DNA of 64,000 nucleotides from Liolophura sinensis. Its lineage: Eukaryota; Mollusca; Polyplacophora; Chitonida; Chitonidae. The DNA lies in assembly GCF_032854445.1 (NCBI RefSeq), contig NC_088300.1, positions 28,129,608 through 28,193,607 of the forward strand, read 5' to 3'. Under the pieces are notes generated by a model. It saw nothing but the letters and a program-made list of their open reading frames with translations. It did not search any database and was not told where the DNA came from. Numbering within the stretch: the stretch's first letter is position 1; every line of letters begins with the position of its first letter. Positions 49,001 to 60,939 of this stretch are shown here, piece by piece. A program made the position numbers and the translations under genes.

Positions 49001-52000
49001 CGGACAGACAGATGGACAAAATCACTATAACATAATATACTCCGCCTATTGGCACATAAAAATGGGACACCTATAATCCAACATTGAAATCACATAGAAT
49101 ATGACTGTTTATCAAGATTGTCACACATGTGATGTGCCTTAAAATTTGCAAAAGCAACTCTGTAGAGGAGAACTGACATTTAATATATTGTTGTTGCTAT
49201 AATGCAGATTAGCATTATAGATACCTAGATGTATAAGCAGTTATTACTTACACAAGACATGTCACGATTCATAAATGTTTAAAACTGACCTTCTGAACAT
49301 ACTGTGCATTTATAAGACTTAGTTTCAAGGCATAAACATATAATGCAAGGGACTGAAAATTCAACTGGATTGTTTCTTTGCAACTAATTTCTGCTTGAAT
49401 ATGCTGACCTCACTGTTCAGGATCATAATGCAATGGTCAAAGTGATGGTGCTCCATTGTGGATGTTCCGTACAACATAGCCAGAGGGGAATCACTCCTGA
49501 AAAACACATAGGAATTCTTCTCGTCAGATATTTACAGCTACATTTATGTTATGTTAAATCAACATGAAGTCAGCCACACATATCACATAAAAATTATTTT
49601 AAATTTCAGTTAGGTTTTGACAACTGAGATGATGGAATTCAACAATGACAATCATTATGGTACTGGTGGTCAATTTACAATGTAGAAACTCTTATGACTT
49701 TGGAAATCACTGGCACTGAAAGCATTACATGATACTTTGGCTGTGACATCTACTGATTCATGAGTTCTTGATTGTAAATTGGACATTTTATGATGGATAC
49801 ACGTAAGACAATGATGCAATACATCAGATTTTGAGCCTATTTTAAGCGTTAAACTGAAGAATTTTGGTCAAAGTAAATAATAATACGTTTATGTGGAAAT
49901 AAGAGTAACAGAGATTCATAAAGCAAATTTCTTCTCAACATCAGCAGGAAAGAACGTGCTCCAAATGAAAATGCCCTTTTTCTGTTTGGTACATTTCTTG
50001 ATGTCTACAGCCAACTAATGTTGAACCTCCTAAAGATAACACTGTGCCCACAAAGAAACTTTGAAAACAAAAATAACTGTAGGAAAAACAATAGGCTTTG
50101 GTTTGATAACGGTGCAACATACTTTAAGACTCCAGGGCATAGGCCTTTTGGGTAACATTTATTAAGGAATGTGAATGTGTAGATGTATGCCTAGACTGTC
50201 TGATCAAAAAAAAAAACAAGAATTCAGTGATAATAAAGTATTTACTAACGCATATGGTTTGTTGGATAGGACAACTAAACACAAACATTTTCTTTGGATT
50301 AATAGTCATTTGTACATTTAGTCATCATAGAGTTTTTGTCACTTCAGAATTAATCTTTTAAACTGAAAAGGCTATGCTCTATCAGAATTATACAAATCTT
50401 TTATTAATAAAGTAGCTTTGCATGCTGTAGGCATAAATATAAATATCTGAACATGAATAAGGTTAGAAAATCGAGTCTATTCTGCTTTACAATAATGTGA
50501 AGCCATCAGCACTCAAAACTAATACACCGTTTTAACACTCACGCATAAGATCAATCACAATAGGCTTTGCTGCACATTGTGTGTTCTACAGATTAGTTAT
50601 CTATGATCAATATTTCTGTGATGTCACAAGTGATGATATGAATGCTTTCACTGAAAACAGAATAAAGAGGATGCATCCATTTTGTACAAACTTGCATACA
50701 TAGCAATGCTCATCAATTGTCATGCATATGGGTTGAACTGGAACTTTTCTCTGTTCATTTTCTCAAGCTGCTTTTCTGCTATTAGAGGAAAGGTACAGAA
50801 TGTCCATTCTGAACTGAAACCTTATGATTATTATCCAGTATAATTTCTTTAAATTATTAGTGATTATGGCACATCTTCTGCTCATGTTCAGAAAAATAAA
50901 TGATTACTTTGTTTGGAATGCGTTGTTCGTTCCTCTGTGATCCAAGTCATGACAGAGGCAGGCAACCAACAAAGTAAATGTTTCCAGACGGTCCATTAGT
51001 TTAACTATTCCCCCGACCTGGAAGAAAAGTTGAATTATATCTTGACTGGAAAATATTACTTTCATTTAAAATCCATGTTTTCAAAAAGCATTCAACGTAA
51101 AATCCAGCACATTTTGTAAGTTTCTGAATATAATCTACAGATAGCCACACACTAGTGTTTTCTGTTTGCCAGTTCAGAAAGACTGCAAGAAGTTTATTTT
51201 TTCAAATATAGTTTCAGAAGTAAGAATGAGTTTCACTCAAAATCGTGTATCAGTGTATGACCTGAAATATCTCGTGCTGATGTTCTAATTTGATAAGCTT
51301 TATTATATAGTCAGGGCAATACATGGACTGGTATGATCATTGTGTTATTGTAAACACAACATGCTACTGAGCTAGATTGCCTTAGTTTTGACCTCAGTCA
51401 CCTGTGCCTTTAACTATAATCTGGTTGTGTTTTAAAAAGATCTCTTCCTGATTAAACTAACGCCTTACGCACATGTACCTAACGAGGTGCGATGGCTCAT
51501 CTAAGTTTTGCCAGATTTCCTCCATCAATAAAGTTGGTTGCATTATATACATGTGCTGCAGAAATTTTTCTGATGAATCAAACAAGTAATTAATTCAAAG
51601 TGTAGAATACACTGTTGCCGACCCATTTATGTGTACTTACCAACAACATACAGAACATTGTTTGTGTCACATTGAACGCATGTCGCCAGTTGTGGTATGT
51701 CACAGGGCGGTAGTTCTTTTTAACACTACATATCCACCTGACCAATACCTGAGGAGAAGAAAGATATGTTAACCCATAGTTTTTATATATTACAGTATAG
51801 CAATTCACATGGCCAAAGTCACATATTTCTTTTTTTACCTTGTGTGAGTACTCACTATAATATAGTTAACTTAACATTTTCCTGCAACCCAGGAAATCGA
51901 AGCAGTTCAGTCAACCAAGGAACAATGATTTATTTATTTGACTGGTGTTTTACACCATAACCAAGAATATTTCACTTACGACTGATGACAGAGGCAAGCA

Positions 52001-55000
52001 TTAATGTGGGAAATTGATAAACAATTAAATGACCCTACTGGGACAATAATTCTTTGTCAAGTGTACATTTAAGCTTTAGCACACGGTATGTTACCTTCCA
52101 AATTTAATGAAACAAGTGTCCTCAAAAACAGCATGTGCTGGGTAATTTATAGTAGCTTTGGGATATTAAACTCTGGTTTGTAAAGTTAACTTAAACTAAA
52201 AATTAAGAGACTGAAGATTTCCTTTCCTAATTTTTAAATGTTTCAAATTTGATGATACATGTATAACATTACTACGTGTAGTATTCAAGTAAGGATAATA
52301 ATATTCTCATTTGTTCTAGTGGTTTTAAATGTGTGTTTGTTGCCATGTCCAGAATCCTTTCAATGAAGCCATAGATCATAAACCCACAATATTAATGTAC
52401 CGTAGGGTTACTAATCCATTAAAGGTACTTACATTTGTGGGAACTCTGAATTCTGATATCACACCAGAGTCCATAAACATTCTCATTGTTGCTTTAATGG
52501 TGTCATCATCAGACAGGGGAAAGTCGTCAAATGAGTACTCCAAAAGATGATAATCCTTTGATGACGGTATGGAGGATGACTGTCAAAAATTGTGAGTGGG
52601 AAAGAATGTAAATGTCCATTTGTGCTCTATAGGTCAAGGCTTTAAGTTTTAGTCACCTGTATGGTGCAGTTGTCATCATTGAAGATCATGATCTACATGT
52701 ACATAGCTCTACCTTTGATAACACCTTGGTACTATTTAATTAATCTGCGCGCTACAATTTCCGCAGCCTAATCTTTATTCCTTATCAGCCTTCGTTTTGA
52801 AGTCCACATGTCACAAGAGAATAAAATGGCTGTAACTTAGACCTGGGACTAATATGTATATAACAGTCCGAGCTTAGACAGACAGCCCAAAACCCTTTAG
52901 GCAAATATGTGATCTTACTGTTCAGATAACAGCAAACTTCAACACCGTGAGTAAATTTATCAACTTTGTACATTTGCAAGTTAAATGAATGGAAAATTGA
53001 AGTTTTGAAACCGTGTCATTTTTGACATGGGGTAACTGAGATGTGCCCACCCTAATTCCTCAACTTTTAGCACATGAAAGAGCAATTTTCAGTACAATTT
53101 ATGCACATTTTTGCTTTGACTTTGAAGACCAAATGACATCCCAGTTTCCGGGCTTCACAAAAAGTATATTTTTTTCAGTCAACACAGAATAATGCCTTCA
53201 CAATATGAAGAAACACCTTGCAAACAGGCGAAAAGGCTGTAGAATTACAATAAACTAGAATCTGCTACCACCAGTCATCCACCTTCGTTTCAAATGTCTA
53301 TTCAGAGTGATCATTTGTAGCATCATAACAATGCAATAAAACAGCACTGTGTGAAAAAAAAAAAATACAACAGATTCTGTATATACAGTTGACTATGAAA
53401 AGTAGTGCATTTTTCCATATATGCATGTAATCCAATGAAACCAGCCTTACCACAAATTTTCCAATATTCTCATTTTGAGCTGAAGCATGGAATGACAACA
53501 CTTCCAAAGCCACCTTCTGTTTTGCCATCAGTTTACATGCATTTTCATACATGGTACAGTTATGAATACCCAAGCCACAGAAAATAGAGAATGCCTGTGG
53601 ATAAAAAAACAAGATTTTATCAGCTAAAGTTACCAATATAGCTTATCCAATTCTGCAAATATAATACTTGTTTTTTTCTCTACAATCTTTGTGAGCTCAC
53701 CGATTTTCAAGAGTTTCTCCATATTCTTTGTGACATATATACATATATACACATTTGAATACCACAGTCAAGTGTAAATAGGTACAGTAAATAAAAAAAT
53801 TAACTTGTGAAACTTCTTCTTGCATGTAACAAACTGTTCCGAGGATATACCTTTTGTTCTTTCCTTTATTATGTTGCCATTATCAGCTTGAGTGTGTGCT
53901 CATAGAACTAATTAGTACACAAGCACTAGAGCATTACAGAAGATAATGGTGCTCTACTGGACTCAAAGTGTAGCCTGCTCGAGAGTTCCACATTAAAAAC
54001 TGTCCAAGAAAATAGTCTGATTCATTTTTTTTTCAAAAGTTAAGAGTATTTAAAATATTTCATCATAATGTGGCCTGTTTATCCATACTACGGTCTAGTG
54101 ACGTCACAAGGCATTTTTGTTTTCTAATTTTACACAGTTTGTGACGTTGATCAGCACCGTTCAGAATTCATGTTACTACATATACATGTATTTAAAATGT
54201 ACAAATCAGTTAATGACATGACATTCTACCTATTACATGACAACCATTTGTATTTAAATATAAAAGGAAAATGTACGACATTATAGAGGCATATTCCCTA
54301 GATCACTGGGAGACACTGCACAGTAACAATATAGATTTGTTCATATTCTTTGTAATTTATTTATTTGATTGGTGTTTTACGCCCTACTCAAGAATATTTC
54401 ACTTGTACCACGGTGGACAGCATTATGGTGGGAGGAAGCTGGGCAGAGCCCGGGACGAACCCATGACCATCCGCAGGCTGCTGACAGACCAACAGAGAAG
54501 AAACCAGCATGAGCTGGACTGGAACTCACAGTGACTGCAAGGGTGAGAGGCTCATAGGTCATTGCACCGCGTTGGCGTGTTAACCACCTCGGCCAAAGAG
54601 GCCCCTGTTTGTAATGACCAGATGTATACAACACACTACATGTATTTTGCTACAACAACTTTTCATTAAAGAGCTACTTTGGTGTCAAAACATCTGTGTC
54701 TTAAAAGCAAGGTGAATTGATAGAGACTGGGATAGTCTGAATTGCTTTCCTAAATTGTGAAAATACTGCAGTAAAATTAAAACCGATAGTGTATGTTTCG
54801 TCAGAGTATACGGAAACAAAATATTTTGTTCCCGTATACTTTGTCCCTTCCACTTTGCCTGGTGTGTACGTCACCCACGAACACATGGCATCATCAATGC
54901 TGATGTATAATCCACAAATGACGCTGCCCTTTGAAACGCTTTTGACGTCATCCCAGAATAAATGCCTTACTCAACGTCACATCTGCCTGATTCGACGTCG

Positions 55001-58000
55001 TACAGGGAATATTATCATGTCACATCAGTAAAAATTTTACACACACTGCCGAAGATTTTGTTTTTCAAGGAATCATCACTTATATGGGTTAAATAGTGTT
55101 ATTCATCAAAATCCTATTGAACCATAGTGTTATGCTTACTCCGTAGGATTTCTTTCATATCACTGTAATATTTCTACGCAATTTGTATTGTAACCAGAGT
55201 AGCACTTTAAGTTATCAATTATTCAGACACCATTTTCATACAACAAATCATGATCCAACTAACAAAGAGTTTGATCAATACCTCAATGATATTAACATCA
55301 TTTTCATTAAATGGTGTTCCATTCTGCTTGTTGATCAGTTGCGTCACTCCTATAATCCTTTTCTCACTGTTAAAAATGGGTGTGCACAAAATACTTCGGG
55401 TTTGGAATCCACTTTCTTCAACAAACTGAAAGGAGAAACACACTGGAAGTTGAAATACCATTTTGTTTTTGTGACAAAAAGACGTATGGAGTAGCTCATA
55501 TTACATAAATCATGAAGTGGCAGTTTTAGAGTAACCGCTGCCACTTTTTATCTCACCCTGCCTTCTTACCCATATAAAGAAATTTACTACACTTCAAACA
55601 ATTCTATGAACAATTCTAACGCTGGTGAATAATTCTCTGACAGTACAATATGACATACATGCAATATTTATGAACTGATCCAGAGGGCACACAGCATTTA
55701 TAACTTTGCAACACCTTGTAAATAATGTTGGCACAGCTTGTTATAAGCTCGCACTGTAAACTGTCAAAGTCATGTACCAGAAGTATTTGCATTTAGTATT
55801 TGTTATTAAAAAGAAAGTTACATATCGATACGTTCATAACTGCTGTATTTTCAGTACAGTTGTATTTTTAAATGTTTTCTATTTACTGAAACAATACAGC
55901 TTTAACCGATATGTAATGTATATAATGAGTTCAAGATAATGGGGTACCAGCAGATTTTCCTCTCACAAAAGGTGGCGCTAGTGTGAATTATGATATGCAC
56001 GTCACAAGTCTATTGCTGAGCAACGTAAAACATGTTATGACCTGCGTTTTGTTATGTGATGTATTTGCTCTACCCATTGTGACATCGCGCTGTTGATGCT
56101 GCAGTGGAATGTCCAGCATCATTGAAATGACATAATATGTCCCACTTCAAACTGCTACCGGTATCCCATTCGCTGGGCACATAAGTGCTCATGCAGTTAG
56201 TATAAAGGTAATTGTGAGCTGCTCCAAGACTGGAGATTATACAAATTATTTTTCTAGCTTAAAGTGGATGAATATTGGTTTACAAAACTTATCTTTCCTT
56301 GTCTGATATGATGATCACGCATGTAATGATTAAGGTCTAGTCTTACACAGCAGCTGTACTATACAAATGCTGTAAAAACATATGTATTAACAAACATATA
56401 CATGCATGCCCTTTTCCAAACCTGTCATCAGATTCCAACGTAGCAGTTGTAATTTACAATTTATTTATTTATTTATTTGATTGGTGTTTTACGCCGTACT
56501 CAAGAATATTTCACTTATACCACAGCGGCCAGCATTATGGTGGGAGGAAACTGAGCAGAGCCCGATGGAAACCCACGACCATCTGCAGGTTGTTGGCAAA
56601 CCTTCCCACTTACGACCGGAGAGGAAGCCAGCATGAGCTTGTAATTTACAACAAATATTAAAGACATACATGTTTGTATTAACAAACATTATACTCACAG
56701 GTCCTTTTCCAAACCTATCATCGGATTCTAAGTCTTCAATGTTTACAAACTGAAATTGAAAGTAGAAAAGGCAGTGACAACGATTGCATTTTCACATAAT
56801 TCAAAAGAGATTCTACGAGAGAGGGATCAGATGCTGTTGGTGTTGGTGTCACGACTGGTTAAAGTTTTTGGACAATCACAGGGTTGAAGTGGCCACCCAT
56901 AGTGCACAGATACTTGCCAATCATGAGTAGCCATTTGCATATTAAAGACCAAGGAAGCTTTTACCTCATAGCTCAACATTTTGCTCAGCTACTCAGAGGG
57001 TTGCAATTGACTCTCATAGCACAAGGATGGTCCTTATTGACTTAATGGCAATATCTTACAACTATATAATTACAGGATAATATTTGTGTATGACAGAGTC
57101 AATCATTCTACATTTTTTAGGGCTTAGATTTATTAAATCTATTTATTTGATTGGTGTTCTATGCCATACTCAAGAATATTTCACTTATACGATGGCGACC
57201 AGCCTTATGGCGAGAGGAAACTGGGCAGAGCCTGAGGGAAACCCACGACCATCCACAGGTTGCTGGTAGACCTTCCCGCATACAGCTGGAGAAGACGCTA
57301 GCATGAGCTGGACTTGAACTCACAGCAACCACATTGTTGAGAGGCTCCTGGGTCATTACGGTGCGCTAGCGCACTAACCATCTGAGCCACTGAGTACCCT
57401 TTTGGTTGCAAGGTTAATATTTGAATGTATCACATGACTTGAACATTATGTAGTATTACAAACTGCTCAATCAGGCGAACTATCGGTATTCTCCGAATGC
57501 CTTCTTTCAAGTTATAACACACTAACAGATTGGATCCCGCCAGTGCTATATGCCAACAGCTTAAGTTTTCACTGATGTTATAATGACTGCAAAAACAAAT
57601 GCTTAGGCTATCACTGTATTTTTTTAATAACATGAACCTTCATTTGTAATCGTACTACATATAGAGGCTTACTGTTCCTTTGCGGACCACAAACTTAGCA
57701 ATCTCCACATTTTTGGCCTTTGCTATCTCTGCAGAGCTGAAAGGTAAACAGGCCATCTATTAAAAAATTTATACAATGTTTGAGGCTGATAAACGGTAAA
57801 ATGCCTAATTACTTAACTTCAACACTTTCAGATTTGGAGTTGGACGGGGAGAAACACCAGGAATCTCCATAGTAAATGTAAAACATTGGATCTGTAAAGC
57901 AATGGGTCTAACTAATCAGAAGTAAAAAAACAAGTTCAATTTTGACACAACTGCATCATAAAGAGAGACCTGGGTTCCATCCCACAACGAAGAAACCTTG

Positions 58001-59200
58001 ATATTCACAAACACAATATATTTATTAGCCTGATTGCTGCATAACACTACACTCACAAATTTGTCGCTAATATAATGATGGTCAGTTTTATGGGTGGAAG
58101 AAACCAGTGTTCAGGGTGAACCACCCACCTTGGACAAGATTCTGACAAACCATCCCTCACGTACATACATGCACACCATACTGGTGGAAGACCATTGGTC
58201 TTAAATAAGCATGAAGTGAAGAGATGTCCATACAAGCATTGTTGGCTACTTATTGTTGCACGCAAGGCCTCAAAATTAGTGAGAGAGAGAGGAATGTACA
58301 AATTCCCAAGGCTGAATTTGACCTCGTGGGTCATGTCTATTGAAAATGCACTTGTATAACCACTAGACCACGGCCTGCTCCCCACGGCTGATGTTTTATG
58401 TATTAATAATATCACTAGTACCCTTACCTTTGTACGTGAATGCTGCCTTTTTCCTTAGCAAAGAGATCAAAACCCTTCACAAAGCACACTTCCTGTGAAT
58501 TGAAATCGAGGTAAAATGGTAAGATGCATATATATGTTTGTTATGGTTGACTGGAAGTCACTTTGAGTTACAATCTGCAACAATCTGAAATAAAACAGCA
58601 CCACAGGTTCCTACCTGGTCAACCTAAAATTTTCAAATCGGTAGCCTACAGGTACTACCTAGCTTAGCACTGAGCATAAGAGGAATATACCTGTATGTGA
58701 GCCGAGAACAAGGCGGCCCTATATAATATGTATAATATGACCAAATGAGATGTCATGTCTGGTATCTTAGGCATGGTATTCCAGTGAAGAAGCACTATAA
58801 ATATACACCCATGGGGTTCAACCTGCTAAAAGGAGAAACCATTGTGATATGACCGAAACATTACTGACAGCAATGTAACCCAATTAAACAAATCTAACAA
58901 TGAAAGAACATTAAACTTTAACACATGAGTGCAGACGGTGGATTCTATGACTAGTGACATTTCTGAGTAATGTTATGGATACTGATCAGAACAATAACAA
59001 GATCCTGGATGTTACAATAGAATTATTTACTATTTAGTACAGGTGTAGTGAATTATAGTGTATCATAATGTACTACACCCACATACAGCATCAGTTTTTA
59101 AAGGATTTCACTGACTCATATAAATGTACAACCAAAAATGTGTATTAATCACCTTTTCAATTTCTCTGTTTTCTTGATGTTCTTTCTCTGGTGTTTCAAT
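39987..59200 (-). CDS. cGMP phosphodiesterase, PDE5/6 group (3' part of gene)
   Basis: Hydrolyses cyclic nucleotides, by family mainly cGMP. Exons in gene order: 59200-59153, 58492-58428, 57736-57673, 56749-56699, 55425-55282, 53594-53451, 52579-52433, 51748-51641, 51017-50908, 49496-49409, 48139-48039, 47471-47394, 45843-45705, 44934-44851, then one of 43143-43047 or 42840-42723, a tentative 20-nt exon 41918-41899, and 40085-39987. Upstream exons lie off the right edge. The first exons end a GAF domain ([33 protein letters not shown]). The catalytic domain is complete: [53 protein letters not shown] and [19 protein letters not shown], so the metal-binding His/Asp set and the invariant Gln are present. 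MMDRNK and MMMTACD favour PDE6-like; [17 protein letters not shown] recalls PDE5. The tail ends CSVL, a CaaX box. About 535 residues are in the window. Confidence 0.93.
41899..41918 (-). CDS. Candidate 20-nt PDE microexon
   Basis: Lies between a strong acceptor (GGCTGCCTGCTTCTAG) and a donor GTAATT. It turns the phase-1 end of the upstream alternative exons into the phase 0 needed by the CaaX exon and adds HTTDLV. The support is arithmetic and splice-site quality only. Confidence 0.35.
41989..42110. mobile_element. MITE-like inverted-repeat element
   Basis: Left end GGGCCCGGTTTCACAAAGC and CTTAA pair with the right end TTAAGAGAGCTTCGTGAAGC followed by TGGGC. Length about 120 bp, non-coding, in a PDE intron. 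The termini resemble those of the element at 43621. Confidence 0.7.
42723..42840 (-). CDS. PDE alternative exon, distal form (118 nt)
   Basis: Begins [16 protein letters not shown] and continues [20 protein letters not shown], between GTTGGAACAG and a GTATGT donor. It corresponds to the end of the catalytic domain (NR..W..LAD) and is closer to vertebrate PDE5/6 here than its neighbour at 43047. If the donor is not used, it reads on to TGA at 42715. It starts in phase 0 and ends in phase 1. Confidence 0.75.
43047..43143 (-). CDS. PDE alternative exon, proximal form (97 nt)
   Basis: Begins [16 protein letters not shown] and continues [15 protein letters not shown], between TTTACCAG and a GTTGAG donor; unspliced it ends at TGA 43042. 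It shares MF and LKPLYDG, then NR, W and LAD, with the exon at 42723, and has the same start and end phase. Using both in one mRNA would shift the frame. Confidence 0.75.
43400..43520 (+). repeat. SINE core fragment
   Basis: Contains GTAACCTGCAGATGATTGTG, TCCTCCCACTACAATGCTGG and GTAAGTGAAATT; head and tail are missing. Confidence 0.65.
43549..43873 (+). repeat. tRNA-headed SINE split by a MITE
   Basis: The head (CCGAGTTGGTTAGC, CAGGAGCCTCTCACCAA) is on the left of the insertion. The core (CCTCTCCAGCCCTACATGG) and tail (GAGCAAATAAATGAATAAAT) resume after an insert of about 114 bp at 43621-43734. Confidence 0.8.
43621..43734. mobile_element. MITE inserted in a SINE
   Basis: Termini TAGGCCCACTTTCACAAAA and, at the right, TCTTTTGAAAGTGGGTTA form an imperfect inverted repeat of about 18 bp. 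The insert interrupts the SINE head and core. Non-coding. Confidence 0.7.
44614..44793 (+). repeat. tRNA-headed SINE with internal deletion
   Basis: The head (TCGTGGCCGAGGCAGTTAGC, CTCACCAATGCGG) is joined to TGCTGGCTTCCTCCCACCAC and the tail. About 70 bp of core is missing between two TTCCTC motifs, consistent with deletion between short repeats. Confidence 0.8.
48480..49070. repeat. Diverged tandem copies of a dispersed repeat
   Basis: Two to three imperfect copies of a unit of about 170-190 bp sharing GGACAAATGTGAGTC or TGTACAAATGTGAGTC, CTGTGTATGTATGTATCC and GTTGGAGTTATAGCCCA, ending near GGACGGACAGACAGATGGAC. Intronic in the PDE gene. Confidence 0.55.
51925..52010 (-). repeat. SINE tail fragment
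   Basis: TTTGACTGGTGTTTTACACC and CAAGAATATTTCACTTACGA match the SINE 3' end; the rest is absent. Confidence 0.65.
54362..54605 (-). repeat. tRNA-headed SINE
   Basis: Nearly full-length minus-strand copy, with a small deletion in the core around ACAGACCAACAGAGAAGAAA. In a PDE intron. Confidence 0.85.
54675..55210 (+). repeat. About 500-bp dispersed repeat, copy 2
   Basis: Same orientation as 37950-38430. The ends look like inverted repeats: TTAAAGAGCTACTTTGGT at the left and, on the other strand at the right, TTAAAGTGCTACTCTGGT, both beginning TTAA. It contains TTTTGACGTCATCC and CAACGTCAC. Non-coding. Confidence 0.75.
56380..56436 (-). pseudogene. Partial duplicate of the 56699-56749 PDE exon
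   Basis: GTATTAACAAACATATACAT then CCCTTTTCCAAACCTGTCAT and CAGATTCCAA repeat the intron-exon border at 56674-56733. The donor is lost (GCATGC in place of GTGAGT) and the exon is broken after about 25 bases, so it cannot be spliced in the normal way. Confidence 0.7.
56460..56638 (-). repeat. SINE, headless, with target-site duplication
   Basis: Core and tail only. TTGTAATTTACAA is found exactly at 56447-56459 and 56639-56651, a 13-bp target-site duplication. It shows that the element inserted already truncated. Confidence 0.9.
57140..57399 (-). repeat. tRNA-headed SINE
   Basis: Nearly full-length minus-strand copy, with TTGATTGGTGTTCTATGCC at the tail and CTGAGCCACTGAG at the head. In a PDE intron. 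Confidence 0.85.
58030..58382 (-). repeat. Second SINE-like family, copy 2
   Basis: On the minus strand it starts with GGGGAGCAGGCCGTGGTCTA, an A-box-like GTGGTCTAGTGG. It shares TTTTATGGGTGGAAGAAACC and GGTGGAAGACCATTGG-like segments with 30595-31045. Its head is a different tRNA-like sequence from the main SINE. Confidence 0.6.
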
Positions 59201-59379
59201 CTGTAAAAGAATATCAGATAAGTAATTATCACCTCTTGCTTTACAATGGATTATTAGTAGAAAACTAAAGGCAAAGAAAACATCAACATGAAGTATGGGT
59301 CAGGTGAAAGAGCACAAAACATTGTCTATTGAAATAGTTTGATTTAATTTCAAATGCACTTGACACTTTAGATTCTTCT

Positions 59380-60270
59380 TTGATAGCCCCAGCCTATCCG
59401 GATAACATTTGCATGGTCTATCATGCCCAGCAAGACGTGATTTTTAACGAGACCTCCGGTCCCACCACCTGGCAGGCCACGAGTTACTATATAACCCCTC
59501 ACCACCCCACAGTTCTTGTCCTTTTATTCTCTATCATGCAGAGGTTGAGACAACGTGTGATGGATAAGAATAAAGTAAGAGATGCATGCCAAAATCATGG
59601 AGCAAATGAAACATGTATGAGTCAATGCGCTCGGGACACGTGGTCTTTGTCACAGGACACACAGAAGACAGATCAAGTGGTCTTCTCAGATGTGTCAGAT
59701 TCTAAAGGATCATATCCCCAGTTCGAAGGGTTTCACGCTGATGGGGTGCCTATCATGTCCATACCTTTGCACAGTGATGATACGCCCAAACATGATAACG
59801 GAACCGCTGCGACGAACAAAACTAAAAATAAGCAAAAGTTGCTTACAGGCAAGTCCGGTTTTTGGCTCGCAAGTAAAACAAAGATGAAGGGACCCGAGCT
59901 TTGTGTCTTCGGGATAAACTTGTCTTGCTTTTATGATCTGACTCACTCAATGAAAAGATTGACAAATTGCTTGAAGGTGGTGGATTTCCAGCCAGACATG
60001 GAGTCCAGGCACCACCGCCACTGGCGGGTATGATCAGTAGGCCAGTCACTGGTAACCCTGGACCTGTGAACCGAGTCGGGGCTTGGCAAACATGCAGAAG
60101 TCAAAGGGAATGATTTTTCGCTTGACTTTGACCTAGGCTTTCCTCAGTCGGGGACGGAAGTCGTCCCGTATCAGCGTGAAGACGAACTAATGGATTTTAG
60201 TCCACCCGACATTTTTGTCACCAGCAAGGCTAGTGGGCTGCCATTTTCAAACTGTCTAAATTTATAAATG
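59380..60270 (+). pseudogene. DIRS gag-like ORF1 remnant
   Basis: An open frame at 59380-60033 (217 codons) followed by related sequence in other frames. GINLSCFYDLTHSMKR, then in another frame KLLEGGGFPARHGVQAPPP and PGPVNRVGAWQT, resemble DIRS ORF1 proteins as I remember them. A frameshift separates them. Confidence 0.5.
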
Positions 60271-60939
60271 AAGCTAGTTCATGGAAAACGGATGTAACCA
60301 GTGTACTAGACGAGTTTCCAGTCCCTTCAAACTGTGAACAGTTTCTTCCACCATAGGTCAATCCAGACATCTAGAATTCACTGGGCTCCATGGTAAAACC
60401 AAGAGCCTTATATTTTCAGAAACTCAGGACTAACTCAGCCACATAATAGCTGCAGTACTGAAACTCGCAGAGGAAATGTGCCATTCAAGACCCTCCGTCA
60501 ATGTGAGGAAGGGTCGTGAGGTTACTTCTGACGCGCTGTCCTTATTATGCCATGTGAACTTCCAAATTTCAGTCTCTCGTAGACAAGCAATTAAACCATA
60601 CCTGTCCAAAAAATAAGAGTCACTCCTCTCTATTTGACGATAACTTCAAACACCGAGTATCAGAGATAGATAACATTGCCAGAACAAGCAAATGCTTAGA
60701 GCTTTACCTATGGCCTCATCAAGGGTAGCAAAGCGGCAGGGTCAGATGGGGCTACAGGCCATACCCTGCAAGGTACAGCGCAGGTCGCCAGTACACAAAC
60801 GGGACTCACACAGCGATGTACTCAGAGTAAAGCCATGTTGCACGGAAGCAGAGGTAAGACAGTATAGAGCTGCTTCACTGCTCTTTCATTTATCTGTATG
60901 GGAAAAGGTTACGAGTAATCCTTGAGTCCTGCAAAATTT

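Noticed and set aside
58053-58415. Minus-strand 120-codon open frame
   Set aside because: It lies within a tRNA-headed dispersed repeat; the frame is incidental.
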